Shown here: one piece after another, positions 41,202-49,750 of the stretch
How the letters are laid out: every line of letters begins with the position of its first letter
Numbering within the stretch: the first letter of the stretch is position 1
The notes under the pieces: model-generated
What the model was told of the DNA's origin: nothing
The model's database searches: none
The model's input: the letters and a program-made list of their open reading frames with translations, nothing else
NCBI GenBank assembly: GCA_018401755.1
Contig: JAGYKJ010000005.1
Span: 62,001 to 126,000, forward strand
From: Litorivicinus sp.
GTDB taxonomy: Bacteria; Pseudomonadota; Gammaproteobacteria; Pseudomonadales; Litorivicinaceae
DNA: 64,000 nt
Direction: 5' to 3'
Made by a program: the position numbers and the translations under genes

Positions 41202-42089
41202 CTACACGACCAGATCAGAATCGAGGGCACGACGGGGCGATCGCTGCCGCACCAGCGTCATAATCCCTGAGCACACAATCAATGCAGCCCCCAAAAACAC
41301 CCATCCATTAAGCTGCTCATCAAACAGAAACACTGACAAGATCAATGCGAAAATCAAACGGCTATACCGAAATGGAGCGACCACGGCAACATCTCCCCCG
41401 CGGGTCGCAATCACCACCGCAAAGTAGCCAGCACACCCAGATGCCGCTGAGACGATAAACCATCCCAGATGACCCCAATCAATCACCACCCAAGGCCCAA
41501 AGAGAGGAATGCTCACCACGCCTGCCCCCATGACGGCTGCAAAGGCCCACATCGAGATCGTGGCAGTCGGCAAGGCCGCAGTGAATGAACGGGTAATCAC
41601 ATCGCGAAGCGCGAGAAATAGAACCCCCAACACAGCCAGTAACGCAGCTGGCTGGAATCCGTCACCACCCGGCTGAATCACCAGTAATACACCCATAAAT
41701 CCAAGCCCAATGAGCAGCCATTGGCGGAGCGAGACCACTTGTTTCAGGTACAACGCTGCACCCAAGGACACCACCAGAGGCGTGGCTTGAAGAATCGCTG
41801 ATGCGGTGGCTAAGGACGCGTAGACCATGGCAGATACAAACAGGATCGCAGCGCCGAGTTCCGCCAGAGTCCGGATCGCAAATGCAGCTGTTCGCATTGC
41901 CGGAGACCACAGAGGCACAGCTTGAAGACGTGCAATGATCGTAAAGACAAGCACTCCACCAAGCCCGATACAAGCTAAAATCTGGGAAATCGGCAAAGAT
42001 GCTGACAAGTGCTTAATCACCGCGTCCTCAAGTGCAAATCCAGCCATCGCCGCGGTCATATAGAGGATGCAGCGAAGATTTTCAGACAC
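41202..42089 (-). CDS. EamA/DMT-superfamily transporter
   Basis: The 295 residues have ten hydrophobic segments in two EamA repeats, with LATASAILQATPLVVSLGAA near 90-110 and PFRYSRLIFALILSVFLFDE near 230-250. It is the second such transporter in the cluster and differs clearly from the copy at 39924, so it is not a recent duplicate. The substrate is unknown. Confidence 0.85.
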   Translation of the reverse strand: MSENLRCILYMTAAMAGFALEDAVIKHLSASLPISQILACIGLGGVLVFTIIARLQAVPLWSPAMRTAAFAIRTLAELGAAILFVSAMVYASLATASAILQATPLVVSLGAALYLKQVVSLRQWLLIGLGFMGVLLVIQPGGDGFQPAALLAVLGVLFLALRDVITRSFTAALPTATISMWAFAAVMGAGVVSIPLFGPWVVIDWGHLGWFIVSAASGCAGYFAVVIATRGGDVAVVAPFRYSRLIFALILSVFLFDEQLNGWVFLGAALIVCSGIMTLVRQRSPRRALDSDLVV

Positions 42090-42205
42090 GATTGATCACT
42101 CAGGCGATATGGGCCCTCTAATCTGCGCCGCAGCTTGCAATTGGTCAAGCCTGCGCCGACCGGACCAATATCCTTTATGAATCGGTACCGCAGAGATCCC
42201 TGTGT

Positions 42206-43174
42206 TTAAGCAAGTTCCACGCGATAGCCAGGCAATGGAAAGTGAACGACCACATCACCGACCTGAGGATCCCAGTGATCCAAGGAAATCCGAAGATCCG
42301 ACAACGCGCGTAATGATCCGATCACATCAGGATCAGAGGACTCCCCTGCCGGGCGAACCCGAACAGTGCTCCCCAAGGTATACCCCAACGCGCTCGCCCA
42401 GTCCGACAGCTCAGGCTCTGTACCTGTGCATGACATCGATGCAATCTGCAATGCGTCCTCACCTCGCAAATCGCCTACTGCATGCAAACTCAGACCCTCA
42501 AGCGTATCTAACACGGCAACCAATCTCGGAAATGCCGCCAAACACGCCAGTCCGTTTGACCAGCGAGCCTTGAGAAACCAGACCACCGATGCAGCCGCTG
42601 CATCCGATAAGCTGGCAGTGGAACCACCTAGATACGGGGTCGTGAGCAGCATCGATTCAAGGTATGCGAGGTGGCCGTGCAACTCGAGCGCGACCGAAGT
42701 CTGCTCCTGTCGAAGCTGATCGGAGGTCCAGCCCTTGCCAAAATAGAGGTCACCACGGTCTTGGATAAACTCTGAGGGTGCCGTGTCTAGGGCGTCTGTG
42801 ATCACCAACCGCACAGCAAGCGCAAACACAGTCTGCTCGACCCAAGCGGCAAGGCTCATCACTGCACCTGGAGCCTGCGATCCAAAGACTCTGCTCGAGT
42901 GGCCTCGCTCGGCCAAGGTATGTGCGATGTTTTGCGAATCACAATAAATATCCGCACCGATTTGCAATACCGGTGTCCTGCGATAGTTCGCGGTCAAGGG
43001 CATGAGAAGAGGCTTCGGCGGAACGCGAGGGATCTCAACACTCCACCATGGATGCCCGCAGAGTCCCAACAAAAATCGAACCTTCTGTGCGACAGGTGAT
43101 TGTGCATAGTGGTGCAGAATCCAGGATGATGCGTCGGGTGTTGCAGATGAATTGGGCACGAATGGTCTCCTCAC
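42206..43174 (-). CDS. Glutathione S-transferase-like protein
   Basis: The 322 residues start with a thioredoxin-fold GST domain (ILHHYAQSPVAQKVRFLL, then RRTPVLQIGADIYCDSQNIA near 66-85), followed by a helical C-terminal domain and a non-GST extension after about 235. The catalytic Ser/Tyr region reads HYAQSPV. Activity is not evident. It lies ten bases after the end of the broken rlmJ on the same strand. Confidence 0.75.
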   Translation of the reverse strand: MRRPFVPNSSATPDASSWILHHYAQSPVAQKVRFLLGLCGHPWWSVEIPRVPPKPLLMPLTANYRRTPVLQIGADIYCDSQNIAHTLAERGHSSRVFGSQAPGAVMSLAAWVEQTVFALAVRLVITDALDTAPSEFIQDRGDLYFGKGWTSDQLRQEQTSVALELHGHLAYLESMLLTTPYLGGSTASLSDAAAASVVWFLKARWSNGLACLAAFPRLVAVLDTLEGLSLHAVGDLRGEDALQIASMSCTGTEPELSDWASALGYTLGSTVRVRPAGESSDPDVIGSLRALSDLRISLDHWDPQVGDVVVHFPLPGYRVELA

Positions 43175-43184
43175 GAGGGTGTGA

Positions 43185-44010
43185 CTATGACGTCTCTCGG
43201 CGATCGCCGGAGGCCTGGGAGTCTGAGTCTGCCAATGCCTGAACGCATCGTGACAACCGCTCGGTCTCGGCTAACAGACCAAACGGAGGTCGGCTCACCC
43301 ACATTCCAGATCCAATCATCCCATGTCCGGGGCGTACAGATCCAAAAGTCACCTCGTGACACAGGGCTTCCGGATCCTCGCGCTGTAACGCACGCACCAT
43401 GCCAAGATGCCGCGGTTCCCGTAAAATCGGATACCACAAGATCACAATCCCGACGTTCCACTTACGCCGAATCTGCGCAAGAAACTCAGGGATCGATCGC
43501 ATAATCAGTTTTCAATTCGTAACTTGGATCAACCAGTAACAGCCCACGGCGTGGCGTCGGTGGGCACAGCCGGTTTGCCAAGTGATACCCATCCTCGCCA
43601 TAGATGCTTGCGCGCCCGCCCATCACCTGGCGTAACTGTGCGCATTCAGTCGGATGAAGCTCCGCGAGGTGAAGTCGATCGGTCGGGCGTAATAGACGAC
43701 TAGCCAGCCAGGGCGACCCAGGATACATGTGCGCACCATAGTCGCGTTGGACCTCAGCAATGACCCGTTGATACGGGTGGTCTGACAAAAACCAGGGCCT
43801 CACGCCAGGGTGCAAAATTCCGCCGAGAGCCTCTGCGGTTTTTTGTGCGTCATTCGATCTGAGATCGTACAGTGCTCGGCCGCTGTGGGTCTCGATATAG
43901 GACACCGGCTTCTCTTTCTGGGTCAAATACGCCAACACCCAAGCCAGGATACTGTGCTTGTGGACATCCGCCAGATTACCGGCGTGAAAACTATGGAGAT
44001 ACGACAGCAT
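43185..44010 (-). pseudogene. rlmJ: rlmJ, 23S rRNA (adenine2030-N6)-methyltransferase, frameshifted
   Basis: The N-terminal part (MLSYLHSFHAGN..., from 44010) and the C-terminal part (FLAQIRRKWNVGIVILWYPI..., to 43185) are the two halves of RlmJ in different frames. The first frame reads LLVDPSYELKTDY and stops near 43486, while the rest continues in the next frame; dropping one base near 43501 restores alignment to RlmJ. The catalytic motif expected as DPPY reads DPSY. The start overlaps an IS3-type transposase scrap. Together these point to a decayed gene, probably an extra copy; a sequencing error could explain the frameshift but not the other two signs. Confidence 0.8.
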
Positions 44011-44089
44011 TAGCGATCACCTCGGCTGCCTCTAGTGCCACCTTGGCCTTGAATTCGGCGCTGTGGGCCTTCCGTTTACCGATTGCCAT
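43991..44089 (-). mobile_element. IS3-family transposase OrfA remnant (N-terminus only)
   Basis: The minus-strand frame from ATG 44089 reads MAIGKRKAHSAEFKAKVALE and then runs out of family similarity, stopping inside the rlmJ start. This is the standard beginning of OrfA (HTH_Tnp_1) of IS3-family elements. Upstream to about 44160 the DNA is non-coding and may hold the element end, but I could not identify a clean terminal repeat. The remnant is probably the scar that joined rlmJ to this locus. Confidence 0.75.
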
Positions 44090-44196
44090 GCCATTGTCCT
44101 CTTTGGACAATAGCTGTAACCGGTGTCTAACAATCAGGTTTCACTATACAAGTGAATGGGTCCGCCCTACAAACAGGCCTCCCGCGATAAATCCAC

Positions 44197-45009
44197 TTAG
44201 ATAATCGCTGAGCGGACCTTCGCAGAAATCCATTCACTGGCGACCACCGTCAGAAGAATCAGCAGTAGGATCATAGTGACTTGTGGCCAGGCGAGAACAT
44301 TCAGCGACGATTGCAGCTTCAAGCCAATTCCACCAGCACCCACCAAACCTAAAATTGTACTTTCGCGAATGTTGATATCCCACCGAAAGACTGTGATCCC
44401 AAAAAAAGCGGGCAAAATTTGTGGCACGATCCCGTAATGCATGACTTGAAAGCCTGAGGCACCAGTCGCACGCACGGCCTCAACCTGTTTTTCGTCAATT
44501 TCCTCGATTGCCTCGTACAGTAACTTGCCAATAAATCCAATCGATCGAAGCGCAATTGCAATAATCCCTGCTAATAAACCTGGGCCAATGATTGCCACCA
44601 ATAGTAATGCCCAGATCAATGAGTTAATCGATCGAGAAGTAACAATAATTCCCAAAGCAATAGGACGAAGTAGCAACCGTGATGGCGTTGTATTACGAGC
44701 AGCCATAAATGCGACTGGCACGGCTAAAATAACTCCACCTAAGGTACCGAGCGTTGCGATATTGAGGGTATCCCAAAGGGGCTGCATTAATTCTGGGAGA
44801 TAAGACCACCGCGGCGGCATCATTCGACTCCCGAGATCTGCTGCCTGAGTAGGTGCATCCCAGACAAACAACCAAATCGTATCGCGGGTCATCAGGTTCC
44901 AGCACCAGACAAACAAGGCAACTGTTAACAACCATGCAAACCAAATAGCAAGCCGCTGCAGGCGAGATCGGTATTGCCAGTTAAGATCCTCGAGCCTCAC
45001 TGTAACCAC
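44197..45009 (-). CDS. phnE: PhnE-type permease of a phosphonate/phosphite ABC importer (second copy)
   Basis: The 270-residue inner-membrane permease has six hydrophobic segments and the EAA loop EEIDEKQVEAVRATGAS near 160-176, followed by MHYGIVPQILP. It overlaps the preceding permease gene by 13 bases. Two unlike PhnE subunits would form the channel with PhnC. The gene follows the order D-C-E-E. Confidence 0.92.
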   Translation of the reverse strand: MVTVRLEDLNWQYRSRLQRLAIWFAWLLTVALFVWCWNLMTRDTIWLFVWDAPTQAADLGSRMMPPRWSYLPELMQPLWDTLNIATLGTLGGVILAVPVAFMAARNTTPSRLLLRPIALGIIVTSRSINSLIWALLLVAIIGPGLLAGIIAIALRSIGFIGKLLYEAIEEIDEKQVEAVRATGASGFQVMHYGIVPQILPAFFGITVFRWDINIRESTILGLVGAGGIGLKLQSSLNVLAWPQVTMILLLILLTVVASEWISAKVRSAII

Positions 45010-45800
45010 CGCCTGATATAACTCGAACTGTATTCGACGGCGAACACAATCATGATGATGATAATCAAAATTGCGCCCGCACTATCGTACTCATAGCGAT
45101 CAATCGCAGTATTGAGAGTTGCACCAATACCACCTGCGCCAACAATGCCAATCACCGAACTCTCACGGAAATTTATATCCAGACGGTAGAGTGATAGCCC
45201 GACTAATCTCGGCATCACTTGGGGCTGGATCGCATAATTTATAATTTGCCAAAACCCAGCACCTGTTGCACGAATCGCTTCGACCTGTGACTCATCAATA
45301 TCTTCAATATCCTCAGCCAGTAATTTAGATAGGAATCCAATCGTGGCAAATGAAAGGGTTAAAAATCCTGCAAACGGACCAAATCCAAATAACGCCACGA
45401 AGAAGATTGCGACGATGATCTCCTGCAATGAGCGCGATATTGCAATGATCGATCGACATATCATGTACATCCAAGCAGGCGAGAGATTTCTTGCGGCACC
45501 GATTCCGATCGGCACGCTGATCAAAATTCCAACAATTGTCGACGTCAGTGTCATGGTTAAGCTTTCAACAAGCCCAATCGAAATGTCGGTCCACCGACTG
45601 GAGAAGTCGGGGACCAAAAATCCTTGGACGAAGCGCCATCCACGCTCTAAACCTTCGGAAACGCGAACCCAATTGACCTCGAGACTCCCGATGGCTAGGA
45701 CTAAATAAACCGCCGCGAGGATCCAAATAATTGGTCGCCAAACAGGATGTGTCAGTATTTGAGGTGGTTTGCGCCAATGCGTGGGATAACGAGATGTCAT
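44997..45800 (-). CDS. phnE: PhnE-type permease of a phosphonate/phosphite ABC importer (first copy)
   Basis: The 267 residues have six hydrophobic segments and the EAA loop [17 protein letters not shown] near 176-192. It is clearly paralogous to the following gene. It overlaps phnC by four bases (ATGA) and the next permease by 13, so the three are translated together. Confidence 0.92.
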   Translation of the reverse strand: MTSRYPTHWRKPPQILTHPVWRPIIWILAAVYLVLAIGSLEVNWVRVSEGLERGWRFVQGFLVPDFSSRWTDISIGLVESLTMTLTSTIVGILISVPIGIGAARNLSPAWMYMICRSIIAISRSLQEIIVAIFFVALFGFGPFAGFLTLSFATIGFLSKLLAEDIEDIDESQVEAIRATGAGFWQIINYAIQPQVMPRLVGLSLYRLDINFRESSVIGIVGAGGIGATLNTAIDRYEYDSAGAILIIIIMIVFAVEYSSSYIRRWLQ

Positions 45801-46618
45801 GAACGCAAAGCACCCAGTCTAGCCGTCGCATCCGCCTCTGAATCAAGATCGTCTTCATGCTGTTTTTGCATATTGGTCCAATCCTCAGCTCCGTATATGG
45901 TGGTGAGGACACTCTCAGTCAGCTCAGATGGCGCGCCGTCAAAGACAACCCGACCTTGGCGCAACCCGATAATGCGCTGCATAAACTGCAAAGCCAGTGG
46001 TACATCATGAATGTTAATGATTGCGGGCAAGTGATAGTCCGAACAGATCTCCACAATCAGCCGCATAATCTGACGACTCGTCTTAGGATCTAAGCTCGCT
46101 GTTGGTTCATCAACAAGAAGCAAGTCTGGATGCTGCGCAAGCGCTCTTGCGATACCAACCCGCTGCCGCTGACCACCAGAGAGCGCATCGGCACGCTTAT
46201 CGGCCTGGTCAAGCAAGCCGACGCGATCAAGTAAGCGATAGGCATTTTCGATGTCCGACGCTGGAAAGCGACGGAGATATGTGCGCCAAAATGGCAGATA
46301 ACCAAGACGTCCAGACAGCACATTTTCCATTACAGTCAAACGCTCGACCAAAGCGAACTCTTGAAAAATCATCCCAATCCGTCGACGCTGCTGACGCAAA
46401 CGATTCTGATCCAGAGCCACCAAATCTAAGTCGTTGAGATAAATATGCCCGGTTGAGGGTTCAACCAATCGGTTGATGCAGCGAATTAACGTGGACTTGC
46501 CTGCGCCAGACGGACCAATCAATCCGACCACCTGGCCTTTTTCAATCGTCAAAGAAATGTCTGTTAGCGCTTTATCGCCGGTCCCGTAGGTTTTCCCGAC
46601 TGAATCTATTGTTAGCAT
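45797..46618 (-). CDS. phnC: PhnC-type ATPase of a phosphonate/phosphite ABC importer
   Basis: From ATG 46618 the protein has 273 residues, with Walker [10 protein letters not shown] near 34-42, signature [10 protein letters not shown] near 146 and Walker [13 protein letters not shown] near 165-176. The frame opens at a TTG four codons earlier. The two permeases and a PhnD-type binding protein define the transporter. Transported compound could be phosphonate, phosphite or phosphate. Confidence 0.93.
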   Translation of the reverse strand: MLTIDSVGKTYGTGDKALTDISLTIEKGQVVGLIGPSGAGKSTLIRCINRLVEPSTGHIYLNDLDLVALDQNRLRQQRRRIGMIFQEFALVERLTVMENVLSGRLGYLPFWRTYLRRFPASDIENAYRLLDRVGLLDQADKRADALSGGQRQRVGIARALAQHPDLLLVDEPTASLDPKTSRQIMRLIVEICSDYHLPAIINIHDVPLALQFMQRIIGLRQGRVVFDGAPSELTESVLTTIYGAEDWTNMQKQHEDDLDSEADATARLGALRS

Positions 46619-46636
46619 CAAACTATCCAAAAGATG

Positions 46637-46661
46637 GCCGCTGGAAACGACTTCCAGCGGC
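46637..46661 (-). terminator. Hairpin between phnD and phnC (attenuator)
   Basis: GCCGCTGGAA and TTCCAGCGGC form a perfect 10-bp stem with a 5-base loop, followed on the minus strand by CATCTTTT. This could stop part of the transcripts after phnD so the binding protein is made in excess, as is usual in ABC importers. Confidence 0.65.
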
Positions 46662-46676
46662 TAGGGTCTGTCAGTC

Positions 46677-47627
46677 TTATTTACAGTTGTAAGTCACACC
46701 GTTAGCGGCATCAATCTTACGAATCACATCCCAATCCTTTTTGAAGGTAATTGACACAAATTTTGCTTCGCCACTTTTTTCAAATTCACGCTGAAGCTTT
46801 GAGCCGTTCCAATCAAAGGTAAAAAATGCATCACGAATCTTCACTTGCAGCGCTGGATGCAGATTATGCGCAATGCCATACCCTGTGGTTGGAAATGTTT
46901 GTGATGTGTAAATGATATTGATCTGCTCAGGCTTCACAACATCACGTGCAATCATTCGCTTGCGGACAGAGTTCGCGATGGATGCTGCTGGGTAATCTTT
47001 GTTTGCGACACCCAAAATCGAGTTGTCGTGTTTACCTGAAAACGCTGCTTCAAAGTCTTGTCCTGGAACCATTCCAAAATCAGCTTTCAAAATCGCTGAT
47101 GGCGCCTTAAAGCCAGAGTTTGACGTTTCCGACGTAAACGCCAGTTGCTTTCCTTTAATGTCCTCAACTTTCTCGATCCCAGACCCAGGGAACGTGATGA
47201 TTTCCATTTCATAACCGAACGAATTATCAGCGCGCGCCATCATGGCAAATGGACGAAAACCAGCACAGGCAACGGCTAGAGGATTCGAACCGGTATTAAA
47301 CCCAGCAACATGAAGGCGACCTGACCGCATCGCTTCAATCTGAGCGGCATTCGATTGTACAGGGAAAAATTGTACTTTCTTTCCGGTCACTGTCGCCAAG
47401 TGATCCGTAAATTCCGACCACACATCAGCATAAACTGCGGGATCTTCAACCGGTGTATACGTAAAAATTAACGTGGATGGGTCTACCCACTTTGTTGGAT
47501 CAGATGGCACATCAGCAATCAAGTCGCCGTCTGCGTCTGAGTACCGTGAATCAAGTTGAAATTGGGCGAACGCAAGCGGCGCAATCGAAAGTGCGAGCGC
47601 AGCGAACCCAGTGGTAACGATTTTCAT
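46677..47627 (-). CDS. phnD: PhnD/PtxB-type periplasmic binding protein
   Basis: The 316 residues start with a signal peptide (MKIVTTGFAALALSIAPLAFA) placing the start at 47627; an open frame runs 12 codons further. The mature protein is a PhnD-family receptor: TFTYTPVEDPAVYADVW-like region near 55, VQFFPVQSNAAQIEAM near 80-95 and FTSETSNSGFKAPSAIL near 155-171, the anion-binding Ser/Thr stretch. Ligand class (phosphonate, phosphite, phosphate) cannot be decided. It heads the operon and lies behind a Pho box. Confidence 0.9.
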   Translation of the reverse strand: MKIVTTGFAALALSIAPLAFAQFQLDSRYSDADGDLIADVPSDPTKWVDPSTLIFTYTPVEDPAVYADVWSEFTDHLATVTGKKVQFFPVQSNAAQIEAMRSGRLHVAGFNTGSNPLAVACAGFRPFAMMARADNSFGYEMEIITFPGSGIEKVEDIKGKQLAFTSETSNSGFKAPSAILKADFGMVPGQDFEAAFSGKHDNSILGVANKDYPAASIANSVRKRMIARDVVKPEQINIIYTSQTFPTTGYGIAHNLHPALQVKIRDAFFTFDWNGSKLQREFEKSGEAKFVSITFKKDWDVIRKIDAANGVTYNCK

Positions 47628-47681
47628 ACACATGCTCCATAAACAATAGCCGAAATGAGACACTGATCATGCTCATGCAAT

Positions 47682-47699
47682 ATGACAGATGTATGACGA
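47682..47699 (-). promoter_or_regulatory. Pho box (PhoB-binding site) upstream of phnD
   Basis: On the minus strand TCGTCATACATCTGTCAT matches the PhoB direct repeat, two CTGTCAT-like heptamers (TCGTCAT and CTGTCAT) separated by four bases. It is 55 bases before the phnD start. Phosphate-starvation control of the importer is the natural reading. Confidence 0.75.
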
Positions 47700-47827
47700 A
47701 TGGCGAAATGCAAGTCGCGACTCAAATAAAAAGATAATCAAATTAAATACTTTTAATTTTTATATGCACTGTATTGGATAATAAGATGACAAGTGGGTAG
47801 TACGGCTCCGCCAGTGAAATTGTCGTG

Positions 47828-47858
47828 ATACCCTGAAAAATACCATGTTCAAAAAATC
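47828..47858 (+). repeat. ACCATG-type double repeat, left edge of the array
   Basis: ATACCCTGAAAAATACCATG followed by TTCA matches the repeats at 48805, 50784 and 51814, with one half diverged (ACCCTG). No clear guaA-like core is found to its left, so the outermost boundary has decayed or been deleted. Confidence 0.6.
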
Positions 47859-47928
47859 TCATGAAAATGGTTAACTTCTTGCCCAGAGGGCCGGAGTACG
47901 CTGCGCGACCCAATAATGCACCAGTAGC

Positions 47929-47952
47929 AATATTTATACTTGAATAAATATT
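47929..47952. promoter_or_regulatory. Operator candidate of TA module 1
   Basis: AATATTTAT and ATAAATATT form a perfect 9-bp inverted repeat with six bases between. TTGAAT at 47940-47945 overlaps it and lies 16 bases from TATATT at 47962-47967, a possible promoter giving a nearly leaderless message for the gene at 47974. Autorepression by the downstream HTH antitoxin is likely. Confidence 0.5.
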
Positions 47953-47973
47953 GCATAATGCTATATTTCACCC

Positions 47974-48225
47974 ATGAGCACAGTGCAGTACAGCAGGAAA
48001 GCAATTAAAGGTATTCAGAAACTGCCCGCAGACATTGCAGACCAGTTCCGTACTGCATTCCAGGAAATAGCTGACAACCGTGGCAATTGGAATGTTAAAA
48101 AACTGGCAGGCCGGGAAGGTTATCGTCTGCGGATTGGCGGGTATCGAGGTATTTACAAGATTGAAGGCGAACGGGTAATGGTTCTTGTGTTAGATGTTGG
48201 CCCACGTGGAGGTATCTACAAATGA
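47974..48225 (+). CDS. RelE/ParE-superfamily toxin (module 1)
   Basis: The 83-residue basic protein has the RelE/ParE fold pattern: N-terminal helix IKGIQKLPADIADQF, then strands VKKLAGREGYRLRIGGYRGIYKI and the terminal VLDVGPRGGIYK. Members act as mRNA interferases or gyrase poisons; which one cannot be read. It overlaps the antitoxin by four bases (ATGA). The toxin gene comes first, as in higBA-type operons. Confidence 0.85.
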   Translation: MSTVQYSRKAIKGIQKLPADIADQFRTAFQEIADNRGNWNVKKLAGREGYRLRIGGYRGIYKIEGERVMVLVLDVGPRGGIYK

Positions 48226-48593
48226 GTACACAGATCATTGAGAACAATGGCGTACCTGAGTATGCGGTGGTGCCAATTGCCGACTACCGTGTGTTAATAG
48301 AAAAGGCTGAAATGCTGGACGATGTAGCAGCTTTTGATAAGGCCGAAGCCACACTGGCAGCAGGCGAGGATGAACTGGTCTCGTCTGATATCGTTGATTT
48401 ACTGCTGGCCAATGTGAACGCGGTGAAAGTTTGGCGTGAGTACCGTGGCCTGTCACAGGCTACTTTGGCTGATGCTGCAGGCCTGTCACAGGCGTATATC
48501 GCACAGATTGAGACCGGCAAGCGTGAAGGACGGGTAGATGCATACAGAGCTATTGCCAATGTGCTGAAAGTTAACATAGACGACTTGGTATAA
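48222..48593 (+). CDS. XRE-family antitoxin (module 1)
   Basis: The 123 residues have an N-terminal Phd/YefM-like segment (PEYAVVPIADYRVLIEKAE) and a C-terminal XRE helix-turn-helix (LSQATLADAAGLSQAYIAQIETGKREG, about 76-102). It should neutralise the upstream toxin and repress the promoter containing the 9-bp palindrome. The frame and stop are clean. Confidence 0.85.
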   Translation: MSTQIIENNGVPEYAVVPIADYRVLIEKAEMLDDVAAFDKAEATLAAGEDELVSSDIVDLLLANVNAVKVWREYRGLSQATLADAAGLSQAYIAQIETGKREGRVDAYRAIANVLKVNIDDLV

Positions 48594-48690
48594 AAGGTAA
48601 GAAAACCAGACGCCATTACATCGTCAATTGCTGCCTTGCAACACGTAACCCGTGTCGAGCTGATCTGGCAAGCAGGTGAACTCTCTTCCC

Positions 48691-48831
48691 GCAGATGCCA
48701 ACCAATGCCAGATATTGCCCATCAGTTCCAATCATTCCCACTCTAGTGTCAATGAGCGATTTTTTGCTTAAATTTTTTATAGGTTATAGGTCTTCCGAAA
48801 CGAAATACCATGAAAAACACCATGATCAGAA
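48691..48831 (+). repeat. Attachment-like site between modules 1 and 2
   Basis: TGCCA at 48696, TGCCAG at 48706 and TTGCCC at 48715 precede the core TCATTCCCACTCTAGTGTCA (48732-48751), which reproduces the last codons of guaA (Glu-Trp-Glu-stop on the minus strand). ATACCATGAAAAACACCATG at 48805-48824 follows. About 300 bases between the modules contain no gene. Confidence 0.7.
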
Positions 48832-48894
48832 AATTCCGCAAAATCGCCTCGCAACACGCTTCATATTTGGATGTTTCACCAGATAGGGTATGCC

Positions 48895-49173
48895 CTATGC
48901 CGCGACCGACAAGTGCACACCCAACGCGTGCATCAGGCGATGGATGGTGTCCCACTTCGGCTTCACCTGGCCATTGATCACTTTGTAGAGGCTTTCGCGG
49001 TTGAGTCCAGCTGCTTCAGCAATCTGGGCTACACCCTTGTGTTTAATGGCGTGCCCCAGGGCCACAACGAATACGGCAGGGTCGTCATCTTCGTAGGCAT
49101 CGGTCAGGTATTGGGACAGCTCATCCTCGCCCAGCAAGTGGTCAAAAGGGTTATATTCGATCAGTTTAGTCAT
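48895..49173 (-). CDS. HigA-type addiction-module antidote (module 2)
   Basis: The 92 residues match the short 'putative addiction module antidote' family: N-terminal acidic stretch, then HTH segment VAQIAEAAGLNRESLYKVINGQVKP (about 48-72). It is downstream of the toxin by three bases and in the opposite orientation to modules 1, 3 and 4. Confidence 0.88.
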   Translation of the reverse strand: MTKLIEYNPFDHLLGEDELSQYLTDAYEDDDPAVFVVALGHAIKHKGVAQIAEAAGLNRESLYKVINGQVKPKWDTIHRLMHALGVHLSVAA

Positions 49174-49176
49174 GAT

Positions 49177-49476
49177 TCAAACCTCCACTTCACTCAATAT
49201 TCGTTGCGCACGTACAATGTCGCGTGACTGACTGGATTTTTTACCACCGCACAGCAAGATGATAAGTTCGCCGTCACGGATCGAAAAGTAAAGCCGGTAG
49301 CCAGGGCCTGCGAAAACTCTCATTTCACTGACGCCCTGCCCTACTGATTTAATATCCCCAAGATTGCCAACAGCAGCCCGATCCAACCGTTGAGCGATAG
49401 CTCTCGCAGCTTGGCGGTCACGAATTCCGGCTAACCAGCGGTTGAAGTGATCCGTGGTGAGTATGTGATAACGCAT
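49177..49476 (-). CDS. RelE/HigB-type toxin (module 2)
   Basis: The 99 residues fit the addiction-module killer family of RelE/ParE toxins: FNRWLAGIRDRQAARAIAQRL, VSEMRVFAGPGYRLYFSIRDGELIILLCGGKKSSQ. The pattern G-YR-YF and GGKK-SQ is typical. A strong promoter with an embedded palindrome lies directly upstream. Confidence 0.88.
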   Translation of the reverse strand: MRYHILTTDHFNRWLAGIRDRQAARAIAQRLDRAAVGNLGDIKSVGQGVSEMRVFAGPGYRLYFSIRDGELIILLCGGKKSSQSRDIVRAQRILSEVEV

Positions 49477-49483
49477 TCACGCA

Positions 49484-49511
49484 TTGTAGCTCATGGGCTA
49501 CAAAAAGGCAA
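49484..49511 (-). promoter_or_regulatory. Promoter and operator of module 2
   Basis: On the minus strand TTGCCT (49511-49506) and TACAAT (49488-49483) are 17 bases apart. A perfect 7-6-7 palindrome, TTGTAGC and GCTACAA (49484-49503), covers the spacer and -10, as expected for autorepression. Confidence 0.65.
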
Positions 49512-49569
49512 GACGGCACGACAGGTGATTGCCCTCCGGCACCGGCTACATCATGGCTTTAAATTTTCC

Positions 49570-49598
49570 AGTACCATGAGAAACACCCTGTAAAAACT
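49570..49598 (+). repeat. ACCATG-type double repeat between module 2 and the guaA copy
   Basis: AGTACCATGAGAAACACCCT (49570-49589) followed by GTAAAAACT is a diverged member of the ACCATG-type double repeat, in the same orientation as the others. It corresponds in position to the pair at 53521/53586 next to the intact guaA. Confidence 0.55.
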
Positions 49599-49668
49599 AT
49601 TTTTCTGCCCCTGAGAGCGCGGCCAAACGGCGCCAAAAAAAGATCTAAAAGCACTCCGCAGAAACGAA

Positions 49669-49694
49669 ATAACCCAGCATTTACGCTGGGTTAT
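49669..49694. terminator. Strong hairpin next to the guaA copy
   Basis: ATAACCCAGC and GCTGGGTTAT form a perfect 10-bp stem with a 6-base loop. It lies 57 bases beyond the stop of the displaced guaA end and may be the former guaA terminator. From 49599 to 49668 I see no gene. Confidence 0.6.
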
Positions 49695-49750
49695 ATAGGT
49701 TTAATACCTGCTGTTACCTGTCAATACCAGGTGTTACCCATCAATTCCGG

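Noticed and set aside
47740-47827. A sixth guaA-like core left of the first ACCATG repeat
   Set aside because: Only AATAAG is shared with the other sites; CCCACTC is absent. The match is not better than chance.
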